Part shown: in pieces, positions 52,608-61,706 of the stretch
Layout of the letters: every line of letters starts with the position of its first letter
Position numbering within the stretch: position 1 is the stretch's first letter
NCBI GenBank assembly: GCA_041398025.1
Contig: JAWKVM010000042.1
Span: forward strand, 1-64,000
Direction: 5' to 3'
Source: JANQPX01 sp041398025
GTDB taxonomy: Bacteria; Pseudomonadota; Alphaproteobacteria; Geminicoccales; Geminicoccaceae
Length of the DNA: 64,000 bases
The notes under the pieces: generated by a model
The model's database searches: none
What the model saw: the letters and a program-made list of their open reading frames with translations, nothing else
Told to the model about the DNA's origin: nothing
Translations under genes and position numbers: made by a program

Positions 52608-52619
52608 ATTGTATACTAT
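52608..52619. promoter_or_regulatory. Candidate GntR/FCD operator
   Basis: ATTGTATACTAT is a near-perfect palindrome around GTATAC, the kind of site FCD-type GntR proteins bind, located between the gntR start and dppA (ATG 52666). A second TATCCGATTGATTC element lies just upstream. Confidence 0.45.
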
Positions 52620-52665
52620 CTCAGCGAAGGCACTGATACAATTCATCGCCGCTCGGGGAAACGCC

Positions 52666-54231
52666 ATGCTCAAAAGCACACGCCTACCGATCATGCTCGT
52701 CGCGGCAGCCCTGCTGGCTTCTCAAGCGCAGGCCAACACGCTGAAATGGGGTGCCAATCGCGATATCGGGTCGCTCGATCCCTATTCCTACGGCGACAGC
52801 TTCACCATCAACGTCCTCAATCACGTCTATGAAGGGCTGGTGCGCTACGATCGCGATCTCAAGATCGAACCGGCGCTCGCCACGAAATGGGAAGTTCTCG
52901 ACGATCAGATCACCTGGCGCTTCACCCTGCGCGAGGGTGTCACCTTTCATGACGGCAGCGCGTTCACCGCGGAAGACGTGGTCGCATCCCTCGAGCGCGT
53001 CAGCCACGAAACCTCCCCGCTCAAGGGCAATCTTCCGGCCTATGTCAGCTCCGCCGTGGTCGACGATCTCACCGTCGACATCACCTTGAACGGCACCTAC
53101 CCGCTGCTGCTCAACGACCTCACCAACATCCACATCTTCGACAAAGGCTGGCTGGTGGCGAACGGGGCGGAGCTGCCGACCGATATCGGCGCCGGCGTCG
53201 AGGGCTTCGCCACCTACAACGCCAACGGTACCGGGCCGTTCATCGTCGAGGAGCGTCAGCCCGATGCCAAGACGACCTTCGTGGTCAATCCGAACTGGTG
53301 GGACGAGCCCGAGCACAATCTGACACGCATCGAGCTTTTGCCGGTAAATTCGCCGGCGACCCGCGTAGCGGCCCTGCTGTCCGGCGAGATCAATTTCACC
53401 AATGACGCGCCCGTGCAGGACCTCGCCCGCCTCGAAGCGGCGCCGAACGTCCAGGTGCTCGAAGGCGTCGATCTGCGCACGGTCATGATCGGCTTCAGCT
53501 ACCGGGACAAGCTCGCCGACGGCTCGGACAATCCCTTCAAGGACCTGAACGCGCGCCAGGCCCTCTATCAGGCGATCAACATGGATCAGCTGCATCAGCG
53601 GGTGATGCGCGGCAAGTCGCGCAATGCGGGCGCCGTGGTAGCACCTCAGATCCCGGGCTATGCGCCCGAGCTGGACGAGCGCCTGCCGTTCGACGCCGAC
53701 GCCGCCAAGGCGCTGCTGGCCGAGGCCGGCGTGCCCGAGGGCTTCAGTTTCGGCTTCAACTGCCTCTCGGACGGCCTGGTCAACGAGGAGCAGTTCTGCC
53801 AGGCGATCGCCTCGATGTGGAGCCGCATCGGCCTCGATCCCAAGCTGGATGTCGCCCCGCGCGCGGTGCAGACGCCGAAGCGCACCAACGGCCAGACCGA
53901 CATCTACACGCTCGGCTGGGCGACTTTGCCCATGCTCGACGCCTACAGCCCGCTCCTGCAAATCTTCCACAGCAAGGAGGGGAATTCCGGCGTCTTCAAC
54001 TGGGGCGACTGGTCGTTTCCTGAACTGGACGCGCTGGTGCAGCAGGCAGGGCAGGAGCTCGATGTCGAGAAGCGGCTGAGCCTCGAAACCGAGGCGTTGA
54101 AGATCGTCAAGGACGAGATCATCATGATCCCGCTGCACCAGCAGCCCATGGCCTGGGCAATCACCGACGAGGTCAGCGAGATGCCCCTTTTCCCGGACAA
54201 CAAGCCGCGTCTCTGGTACGCCCAAATGTAG
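52666..54231 (+). CDS. dppA: ABC transporter substrate-binding protein (DppA/family 5)
   Basis: 521 residues with signal peptide (MLVAAALLASQAQA) and the SBP family 5 fold: GANRDIGSLDPYSYGDSFTI, NVLNHVYEGLVRYDRDLKIE, PALATKWEVLDDQITWRFTL and REGVTFHDGSAFTAEDVVAS. It captures peptides or other solutes, here more likely a heterocycle or ureide because amidohydrolases are encoded in the same unit. First gene of dppA-dppB-dppC-hydrolase-hydrolase-dppD-dppF. Confidence 0.9.
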   Translation: MLKSTRLPIMLVAAALLASQAQANTLKWGANRDIGSLDPYSYGDSFTINVLNHVYEGLVRYDRDLKIEPALATKWEVLDDQITWRFTLREGVTFHDGSAFTAEDVVASLERVSHETSPLKGNLPAYVSSAVVDDLTVDITLNGTYPLLLNDLTNIHIFDKGWLVANGAELPTDIGAGVEGFATYNANGTGPFIVEERQPDAKTTFVVNPNWWDEPEHNLTRIELLPVNSPATRVAALLSGEINFTNDAPVQDLARLEAAPNVQVLEGVDLRTVMIGFSYRDKLADGSDNPFKDLNARQALYQAINMDQLHQRVMRGKSRNAGAVVAPQIPGYAPELDERLPFDADAAKALLAEAGVPEGFSFGFNCLSDGLVNEEQFCQAIASMWSRIGLDPKLDVAPRAVQTPKRTNGQTDIYTLGWATLPMLDAYSPLLQIFHSKEGNSGVFNWGDWSFPELDALVQQAGQELDVEKRLSLETEALKIVKDEIIMIPLHQQPMAWAITDEVSEMPLFPDNKPRLWYAQM

Positions 54232-54244
54232 GTTTTTTCGACAT

Positions 54245-54278
54245 GCCGCTCCCGGCTGCGAGTCAAGCCGGGAGCGGC
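54245..54278 (+). promoter_or_regulatory. Intercistronic hairpin between dppA and dppB
   Basis: GCCGCTCCCGGCT and AGCCGGGAGCGGC (13 bases each, perfect) enclose an 8-base loop, with no T-run after. Such hairpins protect the upstream message and raise the amount of binding protein over permease. Confidence 0.6.
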
Positions 54279-54294
54279 CCTGCCGGAGCGTGCC

Positions 54295-55299
54295 ATGCTG
54301 GCCTTCCTGATCAAACGTGCCGCCAATGCCGCGCTGGTCATGCTGGCTGTCGCCTTTCTGGCGTTTCTCATCTTCAGGTCGTTCGGCGATCCCGTCGAGA
54401 TGATGGTCAACGAGCAGGCCACCCAGGCGGAACGCGCCGAGCTGCGCGAGCGCCTCGGTCTGAACGACGGCTTTCTCGTCCAGTATCTGCGCTTCGTGAC
54501 CAATGCGCTCCAGGGCGATTTCGGCATCTCCTACCGTAATCAGCAGGACGTGATGGTGCTGATCGGCGAGCGTTTCCCGGCGACCTTCGAGCTGGTACTG
54601 GTCGCCACCATGATCTCGCTGGTGGTCGGCATTCCGCTCGGCGTCATCACCGCCGTCCACCGCGACAGCCCGATCGCTGACGGTCTGCAACTCGGCTCGA
54701 TCGTCGGCGTCTCGCTGCCGAGCTTCGTCGTCGGCATTCTGCTGATCCTGGTGTTCTCGGTCACCCTCGGCTGGCTGCCGGCCTTCGGGCGCGGCGACAC
54801 GGTCGACATCGGCTGGTGGAGCACCGGCTTCTTCACCGAAAGCGGCCGCGCCGCCCTGGTGCTGCCGTCGCTCTCGCTCTCGCTGTTTCAGATCACGCTG
54901 GTGATGCGCCTGGTGCGCGCCGAGATGCTGGAGACGCTTCGCACCGATTTCATCAAGTTTTCCCGCGCGCGCGGCCTGCCGCTGCGCATCGTGCATTGGC
55001 GGCATGCGCTGCGCAATTGCCTGATGCCGGTGATCACCCTGACCGGCATGCAGATCGGCAATCTCATCGCCTTCGCGCTGGTCACCGAGACGGTCTTTCA
55101 GTGGCCGGGCATGGGGATGCTGTTCATCCAGGCGGTGACCTTCGTCGATATCCCGGTGATGGCGGCCTATCTGATGCTGGTCTCCTTCATCTTCGTCCTG
55201 CTCAACACCATCGTCGACGTCACCTACGCTCTGGTCGATCCGCGCCTGCGCGACGACGCGGCACCCGCCGCTGCCTCGGGAGCGTCCAGTGGCGGCTAG
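54295..55299 (+). CDS. dppB: ABC transporter permease (DppB type)
   Basis: 334 residues; N-terminal helix LIKRAANAALVMLAVAFLAF and six-helix permease core with RERLGLNDGFLVQYLRFVTN and the ATPase-contact loop EMLETLRTDFIKFSRARGLP. A GGAG ribosome site stands about eight bases before ATG 54295. The end overlaps dppC by 11 bases. Confidence 0.9.
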   Translation: MLAFLIKRAANAALVMLAVAFLAFLIFRSFGDPVEMMVNEQATQAERAELRERLGLNDGFLVQYLRFVTNALQGDFGISYRNQQDVMVLIGERFPATFELVLVATMISLVVGIPLGVITAVHRDSPIADGLQLGSIVGVSLPSFVVGILLILVFSVTLGWLPAFGRGDTVDIGWWSTGFFTESGRAALVLPSLSLSLFQITLVMRLVRAEMLETLRTDFIKFSRARGLPLRIVHWRHALRNCLMPVITLTGMQIGNLIAFALVTETVFQWPGMGMLFIQAVTFVDIPVMAAYLMLVSFIFVLLNTIVDVTYALVDPRLRDDAAPAAASGASSGG

Positions 55300-56206
55300 C
55301 CTGGTCAGCAGACTTGCCGAGCACGAGCTCTGGTGGAGCTTCAAACGCCACCCCTCGGCGATGATCGCAGCGGCGCTCCTTCTGCTGCTTTTCATCGCGA
55401 GCTTCGCAGCTCCCCTGATCGCGCCGCAGAACCCTTATGACCTCGCCGCCCTCGACCTCGACAATTCCGAGCTGCCGCCCATCTGGCAGAGCTACGGCGC
55501 CTGGCCCTATCTGCTCGGCACCGACGTCCAGGGCCGGGACGTGCTCTCCGCCATCCTCTATGGCACGCGCATCTCGCTGATCATCGGTTTCGCCAGCGTG
55601 CTCCTGTCGCTCAGCGTCGGTCTCACCCTCGGTCTGCTCGCCGGTTACGCCGGCGGCTGGATCGACAATGTGCTGATGCGCGTCGGCGACATCCTGCTGT
55701 CGATGCCGTTCATTCTAATCGCCATCCTGATCAGCGCGGTCGCCCGCGAGGCCCTGCCGCCCGGCCTTCGGGACACGCTCGCGGCGCCCATCCTGGTGAT
55801 CGCCATCGCCGTGCCGTCCTGGGTCCAATATGCGCGCACCGTGCGCGCCTCGGCCATGGTCGAGAAGGGCAAGGAGTATGTGCAGGCGGCGCGGCTGATC
55901 AAGGTCCGGCCCTGGCGCATCATGATCAACCACATCCTGCCCAACACCCTAACCCCGATCCTGGTGGCGGCGACGCTGAATTTCGGTCTGGCGATCCTGT
56001 CCGAAGCGACCTTGAGCTTTCTCGGCGTCGGCATGCCGCCCGACGAGCCCTCGCTCGGCACGCTGATCCGGATCGGCAATCAGTTCCTGTTCTCGGGCCT
56101 CTGGTGGATCGTTCTGTTCCCCGCGGTCCAGCTCTGCCTGATCGTGCTTTCGGTCAATCTGCTCGGTGACTGGCTGCGCGACGCCCTCAATCCCAAGCTC
56201 CGATGA
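55289..56206 (+). CDS. dppC: ABC transporter permease (DppC type)
   Basis: 305 residues starting with GTG 55289 inside the dppB end. ELWWSFKRHPSAMIAAALLL, YLLGTDVQGRDVLSAILYGT, then the contact loop EKGKEYVQAARLIKVRPWRI and ATLSFLGVGMPPDEPSLG identify the DppC subunit. With DppB it forms the membrane pore. The first amidohydrolase follows by ten bases. Confidence 0.9.
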   Translation: MAASLVSRLAEHELWWSFKRHPSAMIAAALLLLLFIASFAAPLIAPQNPYDLAALDLDNSELPPIWQSYGAWPYLLGTDVQGRDVLSAILYGTRISLIIGFASVLLSLSVGLTLGLLAGYAGGWIDNVLMRVGDILLSMPFILIAILISAVAREALPPGLRDTLAAPILVIAIAVPSWVQYARTVRASAMVEKGKEYVQAARLIKVRPWRIMINHILPNTLTPILVAATLNFGLAILSEATLSFLGVGMPPDEPSLGTLIRIGNQFLFSGLWWIVLFPAVQLCLIVLSVNLLGDWLRDALNPKLR

Positions 56207-56216
56207 GGCTCCTCTC

Positions 56217-57410
56217 ATGACCGCCAGCCTGCATGTGAAGAACGTCCGCCCCATGGCCGGGGCGTCGACCGACGTCCTGATTCTCGACGGCCGCTTCGCC
56301 GATCCCGGCAGCCCGGCGCCGCCGGACGTTCCCGAGGTCGACGGCGGCGGCGCCATCATGATTCCGGGCCTAGTCGAGGCGCACACCCATCTCGACAAGT
56401 CGCTGCTGGGGCTGCCCTGGTATCGCAACGAAGTGGGGCCGCGCCTGATCGACAAGATCACCAACGAGCGCGAGGTCAAGACCAGGCTCGGCATCGAGCC
56501 GGCGCGCCAGAGCGAGCGCCAGGCGATCCTGTCCGCGTCCAAGGGCTCGACCCACATCCGCAGCCATGTCGACGTCGACACCGAGCACGGGCTGGCGGGC
56601 GTCGAGGGCGTCATGGCGACCCGCGACAAGCTCCGCGATCTCGTCGACATCGAGCTCGTCGCCTTTCCCCAGTCCGGCATGATGATCCGGCCCGGCACCG
56701 TCGAGCTGCTGGAGGAGGCGATGAAGCTCGGCTGCGAGGTGGTCGGCGGCCTCGATCCCTCTGGCATCGATCGCGATCCCAAAGGCCATCTCGACGTCGT
56801 CTTCGATCTCGCCGAGCGCTACGGCAAGCCGGTCGACATCCACCTGCACGAACGCGGCGAGCTTGGCGGCTTTTCCATGGAGCTGATCATCGAGCGGACG
56901 GCGGCGCTCGGCATGCAGGGCCACGTCACCATCTCGCACGCCTTCTGCCTGGGTCAGCCGGATCATACCTATGTCGCCGAGCTGACCGAAGGCCTCGCCG
57001 AAAACCGCATCCACATCATGACGACGGGACCGGCGGCGGTGACCGCACCCGTGGTGCGGGAGCTGCGCGCCGCCGGCATTGTCGTCTGCTCCGGCTCGGA
57101 CGGCATCCGCGACACCTGGGGCCCGTTCGGCAATGCCGACATGCTGGAACGGGCGATGCTGGTCTCCCAGCGCAACAATTTCCGCCGCGACGACGAGGTC
57201 GAGATGGCGCTGGACGTCTGCACCTTCGGCGGCGCCGCGGTCATGGAGCGCGGCGACTACGGCCTCGCCCCCGGCTGCTCTGGCGATCTCGTGCTGGTGG
57301 AGGCCGAGTCCCTGGCCGAGGCGGTCGCGAACCGCCCGCCGCGAAAGCTCGTTGTCAAGGCGGGCAGGGTGACCGCCCGCGACGGCGTCTGCGTGATCGA
57401 GGCGCCCTGA
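56217..57410 (+). CDS. Amidohydrolase, cytosine deaminase/AtzC-like
   Basis: 397 residues. The metal site is complete: EAHTHLDKS (His56, His58), DIHLHERGELGG, TISHAFCLG and SGSDGIRDTWGPFGNADML, as in cytosine deaminase and N-isopropylammelide hydrolase. These hydrolyse C-N bonds of heterocyclic amines. It lies between the permease and ATPase genes of the transporter, so the imported solute is probably its substrate. Its stop overlaps the start of the next hydrolase (TGATG). Confidence 0.85.
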   Translation: MTASLHVKNVRPMAGASTDVLILDGRFADPGSPAPPDVPEVDGGGAIMIPGLVEAHTHLDKSLLGLPWYRNEVGPRLIDKITNEREVKTRLGIEPARQSERQAILSASKGSTHIRSHVDVDTEHGLAGVEGVMATRDKLRDLVDIELVAFPQSGMMIRPGTVELLEEAMKLGCEVVGGLDPSGIDRDPKGHLDVVFDLAERYGKPVDIHLHERGELGGFSMELIIERTAALGMQGHVTISHAFCLGQPDHTYVAELTEGLAENRIHIMTTGPAAVTAPVVRELRAAGIVVCSGSDGIRDTWGPFGNADMLERAMLVSQRNNFRRDDEVEMALDVCTFGGAAVMERGDYGLAPGCSGDLVLVEAESLAEAVANRPPRKLVVKAGRVTARDGVCVIEAP

Positions 57411-58855
57411 TGACGGGGCCGCGCCTCCTGAGCGCGCGCTGGCTGATCGCGCATGAGAACGGCCGCCACCGGATTCTCGAACACGGCGAGCTGGTGATCG
57501 ACGGCGACCGCGTCGTCTTCGCCGGCTTCGACTATCCAGGCGAGGTTGCGGAGCGCCTGGATTTCGGCGAAGCGGTGATCGCACCGGGGTTCATCGATCT
57601 CGACGCGCTCGCCGATCTCGATACCACCATCCTCGCCTTCGACAACGGCCCCGCCTGGAAGAAGGGCCGCGTCTGGCCCCGCAGCTATATCGAGCGCGGC
57701 CCGTTCGAGATGTATTCGCCGTCGGAGCTGGCTTTCCAGAAGCGCTTTGCCTTCGCGCAATTGATCCGAAACGGCATCACGACAGCCCTGCCGATCGCCT
57801 CGCTGTTCTATCGCGAGTGGGGCGAGACCGTGGACGAATTCGAGGCCGCGGCCGAGGCGGCGGAAGCCTTGGGCCTTCGCGTCTATCTCGGCCCCGCCTA
57901 CCGCACGGGCAACCAGGTGGTCGAGGCGGATGGCGAGATCACCACGGCCTTCGACGAAGCCCGCGGCCTCCAGGGGCTCGATGCCGCGATCGACTTTTGC
58001 CGGCGGATCGAGGGCAGGGGAGGCGGGCTAGTGCGCACGATGCTGGCGCCGGATCGGATCGAGACCTGCACGCCCGACCTGCTGAAACGTTCGGCGGCCG
58101 CCGCGCGCGATCTGGATGTGCCGATCCGCCTGCATTGCTGCCAGTCCGCCACCGAAGTGGACATTGTCCGCCGACTGCACGACCGCACGCCGCCAGAATG
58201 GCTGCGTGATCTCGACTTCCTCTCCGATCATGCACTCCTGCCGCACGCCACCTTCGTCTCGGGCGACGATCTCGCCATCATCCGGGACGGCGGCGCCGCG
58301 ATCGTGCACTGCCCCCTGGTCGCCGCCCGGCATGGCAATGCTCTCCGTTCATTTGCGAGCTACAAAGCCATGGGTCAGAAAATCGGGCTCGGCACCGACA
58401 CCTGGCCGCCGGACATGATCCTCAACATGCAGCTCGGCCTGATGGTCTGCCGTCTGGTCGAAGCCGATGTCGCGGCCTGTCGCAGCGAGGATTATTTCGA
58501 CGCCGCCACAATCGGCGGCGCTGAAGCCCTCTGCCGCCCCGATCTCGGCAGGCTGCAGCCCGGCGCCAAGGCGGATGTCATCGTGATCGATCTTTCGCGC
58601 ACGCTGGCGACCACCGATCCGATCCAGACGATCATGACCGGCGCCAGCGGCCGGGACGTCAGGGACGTCTTCATCGACGGTCGGCAGGTGATGGAGAACC
58701 GCGTCATCGCTGGGTTCGACGAGGACGCGGAGTTCGCTGCCGCGCAGGCGCAGTTCGACCGATTGATCCGGCTCTACCCCGAGCGCACGCTCGGCCATCC
58801 GCCGCTGCACGAGATTTTTTCCTCCAGCTACCCGCGTATCGCCCGCGATGGCTGA
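57410..58855 (+). CDS. Amidohydrolase, Atz/Trz chlorohydrolase-like, altered metal motif
   Basis: 481 residues of the TrzA/AtzB-type amidohydrolase group: IAPGFIDLDALADLDTTILA, RLHCCQSATEVDIVRRLHD, FLSDHALLPHATFVSGDD, HCPLVAARHGNALRS and LGTDTWPPDMILNMQLGLM. The usual HxH after GFI is replaced by DxL (Asp65, Leu67), so the metal site must differ. Two amidohydrolases in tandem suggest two successive ring or amide cleavages. Its end overlaps dppD by 8 bases. Confidence 0.8.
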   Translation: MTGPRLLSARWLIAHENGRHRILEHGELVIDGDRVVFAGFDYPGEVAERLDFGEAVIAPGFIDLDALADLDTTILAFDNGPAWKKGRVWPRSYIERGPFEMYSPSELAFQKRFAFAQLIRNGITTALPIASLFYREWGETVDEFEAAAEAAEALGLRVYLGPAYRTGNQVVEADGEITTAFDEARGLQGLDAAIDFCRRIEGRGGGLVRTMLAPDRIETCTPDLLKRSAAAARDLDVPIRLHCCQSATEVDIVRRLHDRTPPEWLRDLDFLSDHALLPHATFVSGDDLAIIRDGGAAIVHCPLVAARHGNALRSFASYKAMGQKIGLGTDTWPPDMILNMQLGLMVCRLVEADVAACRSEDYFDAATIGGAEALCRPDLGRLQPGAKADVIVIDLSRTLATTDPIQTIMTGASGRDVRDVFIDGRQVMENRVIAGFDEDAEFAAAQAQFDRLIRLYPERTLGHPPLHEIFSSSYPRIARDG

Positions 58856-59813
58856 GCCCGTGCTCGACATCCGCGGCCTCCGGGTGGAGTTTCCGTCGCG
58901 CAAGGGCGTGCTGACCGCGGTCGACGACATCTCGCTCACCATCGAGCCCGGCGAGATCATGGGCGTGGTCGGCGAGAGCGGCGCCGGCAAATCGATGACC
59001 GGCATGGCGGTGCTGGGCCTGCTCGAACCGCCGGGGAGAATCGCCGGCGGGGAGATCCGCCTTGCGGGCCAACGGATCGACGATCTAGACGAACGCGGCC
59101 TGCAGCGCGTGCGCGGGCGGCAGATCGGCGCGATCTTCCAGGACCCGCTGACTAGCCTCAACCCGCTGTTCTCCATCGGTGACCAGCTCGTCGAGACCAT
59201 CCGCTTCCACACCGATCTCGACGCTGGCGCAGCCCGCGCCAGGGCGCTTTCCCTCCTGCGCGAGGTCGGCATTCCCGCCGCCGAGAGCCGCATAGACCAT
59301 TATCCGCATCAATTCTCCGGCGGCATGCGCCAGCGGGTGGTGATCGCGCTCGCCCTGTGCGCCGAGCCGGCTTTGGTGATCGCCGACGAGCCGACCACCG
59401 CGCTCGACGTTTCGATCCAGGCGCAGGTCACGACGCTCCTGAAGCGGCTTTGCCGCGAGCATGGCGTGGCGGTGATGCTGGTGACCCACGACATGGGGGT
59501 GATCGCCGAGACCGCCGACCGGGTCGCCGTGATGTATGCCGGCCGCATCGTCGAGATCGGGACGGTCGAGGAGATCATCACCTCGCCGCGCCATCCCTAC
59601 ACCACCGGCCTGATCGGCTCCATCCCGAGCCTTCGCCACGACGCCCTGGAGCTGCAGCAGATCGACGGCAGCATGCCGCGGCTGAACGCCATGCCCGCCG
59701 GTTGCGCCTTTCATCCGCGCTGCACACATGCCGGGCCGCGCTGCCGGGAGGCGCGCCCGAGCCTCGGTCAGAGCCGGGTGGCCTGCTGGCTCGACCAGGG
59801 CGGGGTCGCGTGA
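58848..59813 (+). CDS. dppD: ABC transporter ATP-binding protein (DppD type)
   Basis: 321 residues: Walker A GESGAGKS, Q-loop IFQDPLTSLNP, signature SGGMRQR, Walker B LVIADEPTTALD, and the oligopeptide-type C-terminal extension with Cys residues (CAFHPRCTHAGPRC) that can bind an iron-sulfur cluster. Energises the DppBC pore with DppF. Start and stop both overlap neighbours. Confidence 0.9.
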   Translation: MAEPVLDIRGLRVEFPSRKGVLTAVDDISLTIEPGEIMGVVGESGAGKSMTGMAVLGLLEPPGRIAGGEIRLAGQRIDDLDERGLQRVRGRQIGAIFQDPLTSLNPLFSIGDQLVETIRFHTDLDAGAARARALSLLREVGIPAAESRIDHYPHQFSGGMRQRVVIALALCAEPALVIADEPTTALDVSIQAQVTTLLKRLCREHGVAVMLVTHDMGVIAETADRVAVMYAGRIVEIGTVEEIITSPRHPYTTGLIGSIPSLRHDALELQQIDGSMPRLNAMPAGCAFHPRCTHAGPRCREARPSLGQSRVACWLDQGGVA

Positions 59814-60769
59814 TGAGCGAGCTTCCGCTGCTGGAGGTCGAACGTCTCGCCTGCCGTTTCGAGGTGTCCGCCCCCTGGCTCAATCGGCTGGTCGAACGCC
59901 GCCCCAGGCAATTCCTGAACGCGGTGGACGACGTCAGCTTTTCGATCATACGCGGTCAGACCCTGGCGCTGGTCGGCGAGAGCGGCTGCGGGAAATCGAC
60001 CATCGCCAAGCTCGTGGTCGGCCTCTATCCGCCAAGCGGCGGCGGCATCACCTTTCGCGGCGACGACCGCCGTGTGCACATGGTTTTTCAAGACCCCTAT
60101 GCCAGCCTCAATCCGCGCTGGCGCGTCGGCAATATCATTGCAGAGCCCCTGCGCACGCTCGAACCCGGGCGAAGCGAGGCGGTGGTCAAGGAGCGGGTCG
60201 ACGAGCTACTGGCGACCGTCGGTCTCGATGCCAGCGACGGCGAGAAATACCCGCACGAATTCTCCGGCGGCCAGCGCCAGCGCATCTCGATCGCGAGAGC
60301 GCTCGCCGGCGATCCGGAATTCCTGGTCTGCGACGAGCCGACCTCGGCGCTGGACGTCTCCGTGCAGGCACAGATCCTCAATCTGATGAAAAGGCTGCAG
60401 CGTCAGCTCGGCCTGACCTATCTCTTCATCAGTCACGATCTGTCGGTGGTCAGGCACATGGCCGACGTGATCGCCGTCATGTATCTCGGACGGATCGTCG
60501 AGATGGCGTCGACCGCTTCCCTGTTCGCCGATCCCGCCCATCCCTATACGCGCCTGCTCCTGGAGACGATCCCCGACCTGGAAGCGCCCAATCGCAGCCG
60601 GAAGCCGATGGGCGGCGAGGTGCCGAGCCCGATCGATCCACCCTCCGGCTGCGCCTTCCATCCCCGCTGCCCGTTGGTGACCGAACGCTGCACACTCGAG
60701 CGGCCGGCCCCGTCGCCGCGCAGGTCGTCCGGCACGGTCGCCTGCTTTGCTGCGACATCGGAGTCGTGA
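59813..60769 (+). CDS. dppF: ABC transporter ATP-binding protein (DppF type)
   Basis: 318 residues: Walker A GESGCGKST, VFQDPYASLNPRW, FSGGQRQRISIARAL, FLVCDEPTSALD and the Cys-containing C-terminal CAFHPRCPLVTERC. The region between Walker A and the Q-loop is short compared with typical DppF. Overlaps dppD by one base (TGATG). The ureidoglycolate lyase gene starts 36 bases later. Confidence 0.9.
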   Translation: MSELPLLEVERLACRFEVSAPWLNRLVERRPRQFLNAVDDVSFSIIRGQTLALVGESGCGKSTIAKLVVGLYPPSGGGITFRGDDRRVHMVFQDPYASLNPRWRVGNIIAEPLRTLEPGRSEAVVKERVDELLATVGLDASDGEKYPHEFSGGQRQRISIARALAGDPEFLVCDEPTSALDVSVQAQILNLMKRLQRQLGLTYLFISHDLSVVRHMADVIAVMYLGRIVEMASTASLFADPAHPYTRLLLETIPDLEAPNRSRKPMGGEVPSPIDPPSGCAFHPRCPLVTERCTLERPAPSPRRSSGTVACFAATSES

Positions 60770-60804
60770 CGCCACAGTCATACACGATCGTCGAAAGGAT
60801 CGAC

Positions 60805-61341
60805 ATGAACGAGCAAATCATCCCGATCGAACCGGCCCAGGTCTCGTCCTTCGCGCCCTATGGCGAACTGCTGCTGCCGCCTCCGGGCGAGCCGGTCTAT
60901 CGCGGCATCCAGGCATCGACCTGGCCGACCGGGTTTCGCTGCGAGGACGAGGTGCGCCTGATGTACACCCGCTTCGGCTGGCAGGAGCCAACTTTCACCA
61001 AGCTCGAACGCCACCAGGGCATCACCCAGACCTTCGTGGCTCTGGCGCCTCGCTCCTTCATCATGGTGGTCGCGGCGGCGACACCCGACGATGTCTGGCC
61101 GGAGGCGGACTCGCTCTGCGCATTTCTGGTGCCGCCAGGCGCCGCCGTCATCATCGGAGACCGCGTCTGGCACGCCCTCGACCGTTTCCTGCTCGAGCCA
61201 GAGCCGCTGGACTGCCTGATGCTGACCAGCGCCGGCGTTCAGGCGGAGCTGGAGGACCACTACACGAAGGGAACGACGCCGACACGCACCGATGTCGTCG
61301 ATTTCACCGAACGCGGCATCGGTTTCAGGCTGTCATCCTAA
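60805..61341 (+). CDS. Ureidoglycolate lyase family protein
   Basis: 178 residues of the ureidoglycolate lyase (AllA-like) cupin family: FAPYGELLLPPPGEPVYRG, KLERHQGITQTFVALAPRSF, FLVPPGAAVIIGDRVWHALD and a C-terminal ...TEREG-like GIGFRL end. The family releases urea from ureidoglycolate, giving glyoxylate. It closes the transporter-hydrolase operon and links it in theme with the uraD-uraH operon. Substrate could be a related ureido acid. Confidence 0.75.
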   Translation: MNEQIIPIEPAQVSSFAPYGELLLPPPGEPVYRGIQASTWPTGFRCEDEVRLMYTRFGWQEPTFTKLERHQGITQTFVALAPRSFIMVVAAATPDDVWPEADSLCAFLVPPGAAVIIGDRVWHALDRFLLEPEPLDCLMLTSAGVQAELEDHYTKGTTPTRTDVVDFTERGIGFRLSS

Positions 61342-61706
61342 CGACCGGCGGGCAGCGCCAGCTCGGCGCGGATGCAGCGGACATGGCACTCCCTATCGCG
61401 GATGATGTCGGCGACCGGACCGATCTCGAAGATCCTGCCGGCATACATCACGGCGATCCGATCCGCGATCTCGGTCGCGACCCCGATTTCATGGGTGACG
61501 AAGATCACCGCCATGCCGAGCTCCCGCTGCAGCTTGCGCAGCAGCAGGATCTGGATCTGCACGGTCGCATCGAGCGCGGTGGTCAGCTCGTCGGCGAGCA
61601 GCAGCGTCGGCCGGCAGGCGAGGGCGATCATGGCCCGCTGGCGCATGCCGCCGGAGAGTTCGTGAGGATAGTCTCTGAGCCTGGTCTCGGGAGACGGTAT
61701 CTGCAC
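61338..61706 (-). pseudogene. DppD-type ATPase fragment
   Basis: About 120 codons on the minus strand show ETRLRDYPHELSGGMRQRAM, LLLADELTTALDATVQIQIL and EIADRIAVMYAGRIFEIGPV, the second half of an oligopeptide-type ATPase. Walker A is missing, the Pro of DEPTT is Leu, and the C-terminal end is damaged. It overlaps the stop of the ureidoglycolate lyase gene by four bases, so an older transporter operon was broken here. Confidence 0.7.

Noticed and set aside
52684..55395. 903-codon minus-strand open frame over dppA-dppB
   Set aside because: It is antisense to well-supported transporter genes, has His/Arg/Asp-rich low-complexity composition and no family words; it follows from GC-rich codon use on the other strand.
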